From Bdellovibrio sp. (GTDB taxonomy: Bacteria > Bdellovibrionota > UBA1018), in NCBI GenBank assembly GCA_016213345.1, contig JACRAO010000115.1:1-5212 (forward strand): a DNA stretch of 5,212 bases. Direction: 5' to 3'. Under the pieces are notes generated by a model, which was not told the origin of the DNA, ran no database searches, and worked only from the letters and a program-made list of their open reading frames with translations. Below are positions 1 through 4,907 of the stretch, piece after piece. The translations under genes were made by a program, and so were the position numbers. Position 1 is the first letter of the stretch. Each line of letters begins with the position of its first letter.

Positions 1-277
1 GAATTTCGAGTTGTAGTCCGTCTGGATTATCTGGCTGTAGAAAATAGCGTCTAATAAAATTAACTGATTCGTGAAAATTTCCAGAGACTTCAGCTTTCTC
101 GATAGAGTTTTCTAAGTTATAACCGTAACTTAAAATAAAATTATTAGCCTCTTCGATATTATTAATGTGAAAGCCTTGCGCGGTGTCAATTGAGGATTTA
201 CCACCTACAATGATATCCAAGACCTCCCATTGAAAGTCATATTTTCTTTTAAGTAAGGCTTCTAGCTGTTTATCCAT
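1..277 (-). CDS. Conserved-looking protein of unknown function, N-terminal part (3' end outside window)
   Basis: Reading leftward from the ATG at 277, the frame stays open for 92 codons to the window edge. The product begins MDKQLEALLKRKYDFQWEVL and continues with a GGKSSID segment (about residues 25-31), a region rich in I, E, A and N, and an NFIRRYFLQPDNPDG segment (73-87). It looks like a soluble globular protein: there is no signal peptide or membrane segment, and the residue mix (W, Y, F, G, P spread through) is that of a real protein. The general look recalls a family of deltaproteobacterial hypothetical proteins (TIGR04552-like), but this is from memory and unconfirmed, so I assign no function. 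The frame extends upstream to a stop near 329-331, but no better start is visible. There is no Shine-Dalgarno sequence before the ATG; a possible promoter at 289-316 would give a very short leader. The gene diverges from the HEPN/MNT cassette. Confidence 0.7.
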   Translation of the reverse strand, partial: MDKQLEALLKRKYDFQWEVLDIIVGGKSSIDTAQGFHINNIEEANNFILSYGYNLENSIEKAEVSGNFHESVNFIRRYFLQPDNPDGLQLEI

Positions 278-287
278 CTCAAGATGA

Positions 288-446
288 GCATATAAGAAAG
301 AGACGCTATACGACAAGAGGAAATATTTGCATTACCATGGCGCCTGTTTTGTCACGGGTAACATGGCGGATTATCCGGAAAAGCTGAGGATAAACACAAA
401 TGTGGTCACACCTGCACAGTACGTTGCTTGGTTGAGAGAAGGATGA
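288..446 (+). other. GC-richer open stretch of 52 codons, possible gene remnant
   Basis: After a TGA at 285-287, a plus-strand frame stays open to TGA at 444-446. It is richer in G+C than the sequence on either side and uses G/C third positions often, including GGC, GCC, GTC, AAG and CTG. The ATG at 363 would give a 27-residue peptide beginning MADYPEKLRINTNVVTPAQY and ending AWLREG. Upstream, the frame reads ETLYDKRKYLHYHGA. This resembles the start of a c-type cytochrome domain in which both cysteines of a CxxCH motif have become tyrosine, but that is a speculative reading. An open frame of this length arises by chance fairly often, and no good ribosome binding site precedes 363. It may be the decayed tail of a transferred gene or simply noncoding sequence. 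Confidence 0.2.
289..316 (-). promoter_or_regulatory. Candidate sigma70-type promoter for the left minus-strand gene
   Basis: On the minus strand TTGTCG (plus 311-316) and TATATG (plus 289-294) are separated by 16 bases, close to the -35/-10 consensus. The predicted transcription start, near 282, lies only about five bases before the ATG at 277, so the message would be almost leaderless. That agrees with the lack of a Shine-Dalgarno sequence. The boxes were matched by eye and other starts are possible. Confidence 0.35.
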
Positions 447-461
447 TTATGCTATTCTTCT
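437..461 (+). other. Hairpin 1 upstream of the HEPN/MNT cassette
   Basis: AGAAGGAT (437-444) can pair with ATTCTTCT (454-461) across a nine-base loop, with one G-T wobble. It overlaps the end of the 288-446 open stretch. No clear run of T follows, so I do not call it a terminator. Confidence 0.3.
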
Positions 462-462
462 A

Positions 463-486
463 AAATGCCCTAATTTTATGGGATTT
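463..486 (+). other. Hairpin 2 upstream of the HEPN/MNT cassette
   Basis: AAAT (463-466) plus CCC (468-470), with a bulged G at 467, pairs with GGGATTT (480-486) around an AT-rich nine-base loop. It follows hairpin 1 almost directly. The pair could act as a weak terminator for anything reading in from the left, or could be chance in AT-rich DNA. Confidence 0.25.
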
Positions 487-523
487 AATTGGAATTTTAT
501 ACTAGAGTCTTTGACAGAGCAGG

Positions 524-532
524 TGCTATAAT
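524..532 (+). promoter_or_regulatory. Extended -10 promoter of the HEPN/MNT cassette, predicting a leaderless message
   Basis: TGCTATAAT at 524-532 is a perfect extended -10 element (TGn followed by TATAAT). Transcription would start near 539, about three bases before the hepT ATG at 542, so the message should be leaderless or nearly so. Consistent with this, no Shine-Dalgarno sequence precedes 542 at normal distance. A consensus TTGACA lies at 511-516, but only 10 bases separate it from the -10, too close to serve as its -35 box. Confidence 0.5.
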
Positions 533-541
533 GAAATTGAT

Positions 542-934
542 ATGGAAATTTCAAAAATTTCTCTTCAAAAATTAGAAAAAGCTTTACAAAGCTTAGAAAA
601 AGCAATTGCTCAGCCTAAAAATGAGTTTACTCGCGATTCGGTCATCCAACGATTTGAATATACTTTTGAGCTTTCATGGAAAACACTGCTAAAAGTTTTA
701 GAATCCAATAAAGAAATCGAAGACAATAGCATCAAGGGTATTTTGAGAGAGGCTGCAAGACAGCATTTGATTGATCAAATTAATGAATGGTTCAACCTTC
801 ACGAAGCCAGAAACCTTTCTTCTCACACTTATAACGAAGACACAGCAGAAGAAGTCTATGATCTTATTTTAGGGGCACCCAAGCTTGTACAACGACTTAT
901 TTCAGAATTAAGTAAAAGAATAAAACCAAAATGA
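542..934 (+). CDS. hepT: HEPN-domain ribonuclease toxin, HI0074 family (nucleotidyltransferase substrate-binding protein)
   Basis: This 130-residue, all-helical protein belongs to the HI0074 family (NTase substrate-binding, TIGR01987-like), as shown by an RFEYTFELSWKTL core (37-49), IREA-like ILREAARQHLI (67-77) and ARNLSSHTYNED (89-100). The last segment holds the complete HEPN catalytic motif RX4HXY: R90, H95 and Y97. In characterised HepT proteins the Arg and His form the RNase site, and the Tyr is the residue AMPylated by the partner MntA to silence the toxin. Length and N-terminus fit the family, and 542 is the only sensible start. The next gene overlaps by four bases (ATGA), giving a toxin-first, coupled operon. 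By family, the product is an RNase acting on cellular RNA in the cytoplasm; the toxin role here is inferred from the motif and the partner gene. Codon use is A-rich like the surrounding DNA. Confidence 0.9.
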   Translation: MEISKISLQKLEKALQSLEKAIAQPKNEFTRDSVIQRFEYTFELSWKTLLKVLESNKEIEDNSIKGILREAARQHLIDQINEWFNLHEARNLSSHTYNEDTAEEVYDLILGAPKLVQRLISELSKRIKPK

Positions 935-1224
935 AGATTAGCATTGCTGCCAACGAATTAAAATGGATTCGAAAAGAAATTAATAAAATTTTACCACAGT
1001 CAAAAATTTTAGCTTTTGGATCTAGAGTTCGTGGAGATCACAAGTCCTTTTCGGACCTTGATCTTTCTTTGGACTGCGGAAGTCCAATTCCACTCGAAAA
1101 ATTATCTTTGCTAAAAGAAATTTTTAGTCAATCTACATTGCCATACTCCATAGACCTTATCGACTGGCAACGGATTGATACTGATTTTAGAAAAATCATT
1201 CTTGAAAATAATTTGGAGCTGTAA
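931..1224 (+). CDS. mntA: Minimal nucleotidyltransferase (MNT) antitoxin, HI0073 family
   Basis: The 97-residue protein is a minimal polymerase-beta-type nucleotidyltransferase. GSRVRG (30-35) is the helical-turn nucleotide-binding motif, D42 and D44 in SDLDLSL are two metal ligands, and D75 in YSIDLIDW is the likely third carboxylate, so the active site is complete. The sequence after it (IDLIDW, then FRKIIL) is typical of HI0073-type partners of HI0074. In studied type VII toxin-antitoxin systems, MntA transfers AMP from ATP to a tyrosine of HepT and so neutralises it; that role is inferred here. The ATG overlaps the hepT stop (ATGA, 931-934), and no clear Shine-Dalgarno sequence is seen, which suggests translational coupling and a fixed toxin:antitoxin ratio. 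The gene converges on the phosphatase gene with only 22 bases between the two stops. Confidence 0.88.
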   Translation: MKISIAANELKWIRKEINKILPQSKILAFGSRVRGDHKSFSDLDLSLDCGSPIPLEKLSLLKEIFSQSTLPYSIDLIDWQRIDTDFRKIILENNLEL

Positions 1225-1246
1225 AGTCTTTAAAAAGAAATAAATT

Positions 1247-2509
1247 TTACTTATTTTCTAACTCAATATTAAGAAAAGGGATATCTGTTTTTGTTTCGGC
1301 AAGTTCTTCGCTGGTTTTTCTTAACCGTTGCATCAGCTCCAGCGTCAATGCCCAGAGTATTTTGACGGCAATGTCTTTTTCGTATTTTAGAAAAGGGAAA
1401 AGATCATCTTTTGAAACAACTAAAAACGAAGTTAGTTCGGAACATTTTATTGCAGCAGAGCGTTTGGCGTTATCAAAAAGGGCCATTTCTCCAATTACTT
1501 CGCCTCTATCCCTTTTTGAAATTACTTGCCCAGATTTAACAACCTGAACTTTTCCATTTAAAATAATAAACATTTTGTTTCCAACTGCGCCCTCTTCAAA
1601 AAGCATGTGATTGGCGGAGTAGGATTCTACTTTTGCAATATTTAGAACTTTAATAAGTTCTGGATAATTTAAATACCTAAAGAGTGGGACTTTTCCAAAA
1701 AGTTGGGTTTTGCGGAGAGCATTGAGTGCTTCTGGAGCTAATTCCTTGGTCTCTACACATAACGCGATTGTTGTAATATTGTCATGACCTCCTCGTGCAT
1801 TTGAGAGGTTAATGAGGGCTTGTGGAAGTGTAGAAAGCTCGGATTTATCAAAAAAACCAAGTATCTCCGGCGTCTTAATATTATCGGTAAGTCCATCTGT
1901 ACAAAGAACAAACTGGTCCTTATTCATTAGTTCCATTTCGAATAAGTCAACTTGCACATAGTTTTGAACGCCCACTGCTCTTGTTAGTGTGTGTGCATTG
2001 GGATGATTGTGAATTTGCTCGTCCGTGAGTAAGCCTTGTTTTTTCATTTGTACCAATACTTTGTGATCTTCGGTAAGTTGGTGGATGGTATTGCTACGGA
2101 TTAAATATGCCCTGCTATCTCCAACATGAGCGACAAAGGCATAATCTTGGGTCACTAAGAGCACCACGACAGTAGTACACATTTTTTTAATTAACACATC
2201 TGATTCGGTTAGGTCATTAATTTTAGTATTTGCATATTGAACGGCATGTTCAAGCAATGAAGATACTATTTTCCTATCATTAACAGACGGATTTTTATTA
2301 TAATTTTCGATGATTTGTTTTTTATTAAACAAGTATTCTTCGATTGCTTTTGCACACTGTTCGCTTGCAACTTGCCCCGATTGGTGGCCTCCTACACCAT
2401 CGCAGATTATATAAAGTCCTATGTCTTTATTTATTAAAAAATAGTCTTCATTTTTTTCTCTTTTCATGCCAGGATGGGACATTCCATAAACATGGGTTTT
2501 CATTGTCAT
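1247..2509 (-). CDS. PP2C-family Ser/Thr phosphatase fused to a C-terminal cyclic-nucleotide-binding domain
   Basis: Numbering from the ATG at 2548, residues 17-266 form a PPM/PP2C metal-dependent phosphatase: KNED (32-35), CDGVGG (49-54), AHVGDSR (140-146), LTEDH (158-162), LTRAVG (188-193), CTDGLTD (216-222) and GGHDN (253-257). All metal-binding aspartates are present (D35, D50, D218, D256). Residues about 290-390 form a CAP-type cNMP-binding fold with a phosphate-binding cassette, GEVIGEMALFDNAKRSAA (349-366), whose E354 and R363 match the ribose and phosphate contacts of true cNMP binders. There is no helix-turn-helix. It should dephosphorylate phosphoserine/phosphothreonine proteins, probably under cAMP or cGMP control; target and ligand are unknown. 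The start is uncertain (2548, 2521, 2509 or 2503). I chose 2509 because minus-strand GGGGG lies five bases upstream and the PP2C fold begins just after; the promoter at 2553-2581 starts transcription near 2546, which argues against 2548. Confidence 0.9.
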   Translation of the reverse strand: MTMKTHVYGMSHPGMKREKNEDYFLINKDIGLYIICDGVGGHQSGQVASEQCAKAIEEYLFNKKQIIENYNKNPSVNDRKIVSSLLEHAVQYANTKINDLTESDVLIKKMCTTVVVLLVTQDYAFVAHVGDSRAYLIRSNTIHQLTEDHKVLVQMKKQGLLTDEQIHNHPNAHTLTRAVGVQNYVQVDLFEMELMNKDQFVLCTDGLTDNIKTPEILGFFDKSELSTLPQALINLSNARGGHDNITTIALCVETKELAPEALNALRKTQLFGKVPLFRYLNYPELIKVLNIAKVESYSANHMLFEEGAVGNKMFIILNGKVQVVKSGQVISKRDRGEVIGEMALFDNAKRSAAIKCSELTSFLVVSKDDLFPFLKYEKDIAVKILWALTLELMQRLRKTSEELAETKTDIPFLNIELENK

Positions 2510-2537
2510 GCTCGCCCCCATGGGCTTATTATCTGAA

Positions 2538-2566
2538 TTGTCATACAACGAGATTATCTATAAAAT
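2538..2566 (+). promoter_or_regulatory. Candidate promoter of the pgpA-cinA-recA operon
   Basis: TTGTCA (2538-2543) and TAAAAT (2561-2566) have the ideal 17-base spacing. TATAAA at 2559-2564 is an alternative -10 with 15-base spacing. Transcription would start near 2573, downstream of the ATG at 2565, which favours the pgpA start at 2592. I saw no LexA-type operator over it (see findings). Confidence 0.45.
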
Positions 2567-2581
2567 GGTAAAGATTAACAA
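2553..2581 (-). promoter_or_regulatory. Candidate promoter of the PP2C-cNMP gene
   Basis: On the minus strand TTGTTA (plus 2576-2581) and GATAAT (plus 2553-2558) are 17 bases apart. Transcription would start near 2546 and leave a 37-base leader containing the GGGGG ribosome-binding-like sequence before the ATG at 2509. The footprint coincides with that of the pgpA promoter in the opposite direction. Confidence 0.45.
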
Positions 2582-2591
2582 GTGTTTTAAA

Positions 2592-3074
2592 ATGAAAAAC
2601 TTTATACAATGGGTCATTATATTTTTTGCTACAGGTGCATTTAGCGGATTTATGCCAAAAGCGCCCGGCACTGCCGGAACGCTAGTTGCAATTCCTATTG
2701 TATATTTTACTGCTAATTGCTCTGTAAGTTTTCATATTTATTTTTGGTTAACTCTGTTTTTTTTAGGGGCATGGGTTGCAAAATCATATGACGAAATGCA
2801 AAACACGCAAGATAACTCTAAAATCGTAATTGATGAAATTGTGGGTTTTGGTTTGGCAGCTTACGGCTGGAGTAATAATACTAAAATGCTTTTATTGGCT
2901 TTTGTTTTTTTTAGATTTTTTGATATTTTCAAAATTTTTCCTGCGAAACAATTTGACATTTGGTCCAAGCATAAAGCCAAAGGAATTTTTAGAGGTTTTT
3001 GTATTATGATGGATGATGTAATGGCAGGATTGCAAACATGGTTAGTGTTATTTTTGGTTCAAAAAATATTATGA
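2592..3074 (+). CDS. pgpA: Phosphatidylglycerophosphatase A
   Basis: The inner-membrane enzyme removes phosphate from phosphatidylglycerophosphate to make phosphatidylglycerol. Numbered from 2592 (160 residues, the usual size), the family motifs appear in order: PKAPGTAGTL (22-31), VIDEIVG (79-85, with D81 and E82), FRFFDIFKIFP (107-117, with R108, D111, K114) and IMMDDVMAG (138-146, with D141 and D142), closely matching E. coli PgpA. Hydrophobic segments lie at about 5-20, 48-62, 98-110 and 144-159. The same frame is open upstream to ATGs at 2565 and 2508, but 2565 precedes the predicted transcription start and 2508 would run into the divergent phosphatase gene; the chosen start gives the normal short N-terminus. 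No Shine-Dalgarno sequence is visible at either plausible start, so it remains somewhat uncertain. First gene of the operon, overlapping cinA by four bases. Confidence 0.93.
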   Translation: MKNFIQWVIIFFATGAFSGFMPKAPGTAGTLVAIPIVYFTANCSVSFHIYFWLTLFFLGAWVAKSYDEMQNTQDNSKIVIDEIVGFGLAAYGWSNNTKMLLLAFVFFRFFDIFKIFPAKQFDIWSKHKAKGIFRGFCIMMDDVMAGLQTWLVLFLVQKIL

Positions 3075-3619
3075 CGCCCTTAAAAGAAGCACAGAGTGTT
3101 TTTAGGCTTTTAAAGAAAAAACATAAAAAAATTGTTTTTGCAGAAAGTTGCACAGGCGGAATGATGGCTTCTATAGTAACTGAGATACATGGTATATCAG
3201 AAAATTTTTGCGGGTCATTGGTTGTGTATCGCAATGATACTAAGACAAAATGGCTTAAAATTTCAAAAAAAATACTAGCTCAACATGATACAGTTAGTGT
3301 TCAAACGGCAAAAGCAATGGCAAAGCAAGTTTTAGTCAGAACTCCAGAGGCAGATTTAGCAGTTGCAATTACCGGGTATTTAGGGCCAAAGGCACCTAAA
3401 AAACAACTCGGACACGTATTTGTATGTGTTTGTCAAAAAAGTCCGAAAATCGAAAAAATGTCTGAATTTTGGATACTTCCAAAAAGTGATTTATTAAAAA
3501 AAACGCATAGCAAAAAAATACAAAATCAAAGGAATCATAGACTTCGCAGGCTTCGCGTGAGGCGCAGAACCATAGCTTCTCTTCTGGCTTTTCGCGTGGT
3601 ACGGTCCTTGCTTAGATAA
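3071..3619 (+). CDS. cinA: Short CinA / PncC: nicotinamide-nucleotide amidohydrolase domain protein
   Basis: This is a stand-alone CinA C-terminal domain of 182 residues, lacking the N-terminal molybdopterin-binding-like domain of long CinA. The enzyme deamidates NMN to nicotinic acid mononucleotide, salvaging NMN from NAD-dependent DNA ligase. Motifs from 3071: AESCTGG (24-30), VVYRNDTK (51-58, YxNxxK), VSVQTAKAMA (75-84) and AITGYLGP (99-106, where most homologues have TGIAGP). Start 3071 forms an ATGA overlap with the pgpA stop and places ESCTGG at the usual distance. The alternative ATG at 3038 has an AGGA eight bases upstream and would add 11 residues inside pgpA. The last 29 codons (3530-3616) change abruptly to Arg-rich, GC-rich sequence (11 Arg, no Lys), although the final RRRTIASLLAF helix still fits the family. 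recA follows 28 bases later; cinA-recA linkage is common in bacteria. Confidence 0.88.
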   Translation: MTPLKEAQSVFRLLKKKHKKIVFAESCTGGMMASIVTEIHGISENFCGSLVVYRNDTKTKWLKISKKILAQHDTVSVQTAKAMAKQVLVRTPEADLAVAITGYLGPKAPKKQLGHVFVCVCQKSPKIEKMSEFWILPKSDLLKKTHSKKIQNQRNHRLRRLRVRRRTIASLLAFRVVRSLLR

Positions 3620-3633
3620 TTTTATAGAAAGAA

Positions 3634-3638
3634 GAGGG
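3634..3638 (+). promoter_or_regulatory. Strong recA ribosome binding site
   Basis: GAGGG at 3634-3638 lies nine bases before the recA ATG in a purine-rich leader. It is the clearest Shine-Dalgarno sequence in the window and fixes the recA start at 3648. Its strength contrasts with the weak or absent sites of pgpA, hepT and alaS and suggests high RecA synthesis from the shared transcript. Confidence 0.75.
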
Positions 3639-3647
3639 AAAAAAATT

Positions 3648-4811
3648 ATGGAAGCTTTAGAACGAGGTATGGTTTTGGATCAGAAACAAAAATCAAAAGC
3701 AATCGAGTTGGCGGTTCAAGCCATCGAAAAACAATTTGGTAAAGGTTCGATTATGCGCTTAGGTGAGCATGACGCCTTAGCGCATGATATTCCTGTGATC
3801 CCCACTGGGTCATTGAGTTTAGATTTAGCTCTTGGGATCGGAGGGCTCCCCAGAGGCAGGATAGTAGAAATTTATGGTCCAGAAGCTTCTGGGAAAACAA
3901 CACTTACTTTGCATGTCATTGCAGAAGCACAAAAACAGGGAGGTGTGGCTGCATTTGTAGATGCAGAACATGCTTTGGATGTTAATTACGCTCGGAAGTT
4001 AGGCGCCAATACAGATGATCTTTTGATTTCACAGCCTGACACTGGTGAGCAGGCATTAGAGATCGCCGATATGCTAGTGCGTTCAGGAGGAGTAGATATA
4101 TTGGTTGTAGACTCTGTAGCAGCACTTGTTCCTAAAGCCGAAATCGAGGGAGAAATGGGCGATTCGCATATGGGACTTCAGGCACGACTCATGAGTCAGG
4201 CACTAAGAAAATTAACTGGTTCTATTCATCGCAGTAAAACCCTAGTGGTTTTTATCAACCAAATACGTATGAAGATTGGAGTCTTTTTTGGCAATCCAGA
4301 AACCACAACGGGTGGAAACGCACTTAAGTTTTATTCGACCGTACGAATGGACATTCGCAGGATTGCTTCTCTTAAAGACGGTGAAAATGTAACAGGGAGC
4401 CGGACAAGAGTAAAAGTAGTAAAGAACAAACTTGCACCACCGTTTAAAGAAGTAGAGTTTGACATTATTTACGGTGAAGGCATTTCAAAAGAAGGCGATC
4501 TTGTAGACTTGGCATCTAATATGAATATCGTAGAAAAAAGTGGAACTTGGTATACTTATAAAGAAGAGCGCATTGGACAAGGCAGAGATACTGCAAAAAC
4601 TTATTTCAAAGAACACCCAGAGATAGCAAAAAAACTAAGAGAAGAAATTTTCAAAAAATCAGGCATTACGCCCAGGCCTTTTGTGCAAGAAAGCGCTGTT
4701 GATGAAAAAACCAGGGCTACATTGCTTGCAACTGGTACAACAAAAACACAACCAGTTTCTGCGCAAACAACAAAGGGAGTTTCTACTGCGCACGTTGCTA
4801 TAAAGAGGTGA
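3648..4811 (+). CDS. recA: RecA recombinase
   Basis: RecA coats single-stranded DNA, drives homologous pairing and strand exchange, and triggers LexA cleavage. The 387-residue protein is complete and full of family motifs: Walker A GPEASGKT (77-84), catalytic E107 in DAEHALD, Walker B VVDSVAAL (153-160), loop L1 near 167-175, loop L2 from about N204 through GVFFGNPETTTGG (211-223) and KNKLAPPFK (259-267). In L2, F214 is the conserved Phe (E. coli F203), but the preceding residue is Phe where E. coli has Met. The N-terminus is about ten residues longer than in E. coli. The C-terminus is unusual: after E353 there is no acidic residue, and the tail (TTKTQPVSAQTTKG, then STAHVAIKR) is Thr/Ser-rich and basic, whereas E. 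coli RecA ends in an acidic autoinhibitory tail. It is the third gene of the pgpA-cinA-recA operon and probably also has its own promoter, though none is convincing. Confidence 0.98.
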   Translation: MEALERGMVLDQKQKSKAIELAVQAIEKQFGKGSIMRLGEHDALAHDIPVIPTGSLSLDLALGIGGLPRGRIVEIYGPEASGKTTLTLHVIAEAQKQGGVAAFVDAEHALDVNYARKLGANTDDLLISQPDTGEQALEIADMLVRSGGVDILVVDSVAALVPKAEIEGEMGDSHMGLQARLMSQALRKLTGSIHRSKTLVVFINQIRMKIGVFFGNPETTTGGNALKFYSTVRMDIRRIASLKDGENVTGSRTRVKVVKNKLAPPFKEVEFDIIYGEGISKEGDLVDLASNMNIVEKSGTWYTYKEERIGQGRDTAKTYFKEHPEIAKKLREEIFKKSGITPRPFVQESAVDEKTRATLLATGTTKTQPVSAQTTKGVSTAHVAIKR

Positions 4812-4868
4812 TATCCCACTAACTAGATTCTGCTCAAAAAGGTTCAGCTGCATCTAACCAGGATCTTC

Positions 4869-4898
4869 TTGTCAGTAAGTGATAAATTAGGGTAAAAC
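4869..4898 (+). promoter_or_regulatory. Candidate promoter of alaS
   Basis: TTGTCA (4869-4874) and TAAAAC (4893-4898) are 18 bases apart. Transcription would start near 4905, about three bases before the alaS ATG, again predicting an almost leaderless message. The -10 is imperfect, and alaS may also be read through from recA since no convincing terminator lies in the 96-base gap. Confidence 0.3.
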
Positions 4899-4907
4899 CT
4901 TTTGTAT

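Noticed and set aside
511..532. TTGACA plus TATAAT as a classic sigma70 promoter
   Set aside because: The two boxes are only 10 bases apart, whereas 15-19 are needed. I call only the extended -10.
531..575. A 14-codon ORF starting at ATG 531, with AGCAGG upstream, overlapping the hepT start out of frame
   Set aside because: Its start lies upstream of the predicted transcription start, and the peptide is AT-rich filler. It would matter only if a longer upstream transcript exists.
1225..1246. Terminator between the convergent mntA and phosphatase genes
   Set aside because: The 22-base gap is AT-rich and has no GC stem followed by a T run.
1362..1547. 61-residue plus-strand ORF
   Set aside because: It lies antisense inside the cNMP-binding domain of the phosphatase, with no recognisable motif or ribosome binding site.
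3004..3234. 76-residue minus-strand ORF over the pgpA-cinA junction
   Set aside because: It is antisense to two well-supported genes and has no recognisable motif.
4601..4853. Two minus-strand ORFs of 72 and 64 residues
   Set aside because: Both are shadows of the recA 3' end, with no family resemblance and no ribosome binding site.
4824..4859. Terminator hairpin between recA and alaS (TAGAT with ATCTA; GGTT with AACC)
   Set aside because: The stems are only four or five pairs with mismatches, and no T run follows on the plus strand. A short T run exists on the minus strand, but no gene there would need it.
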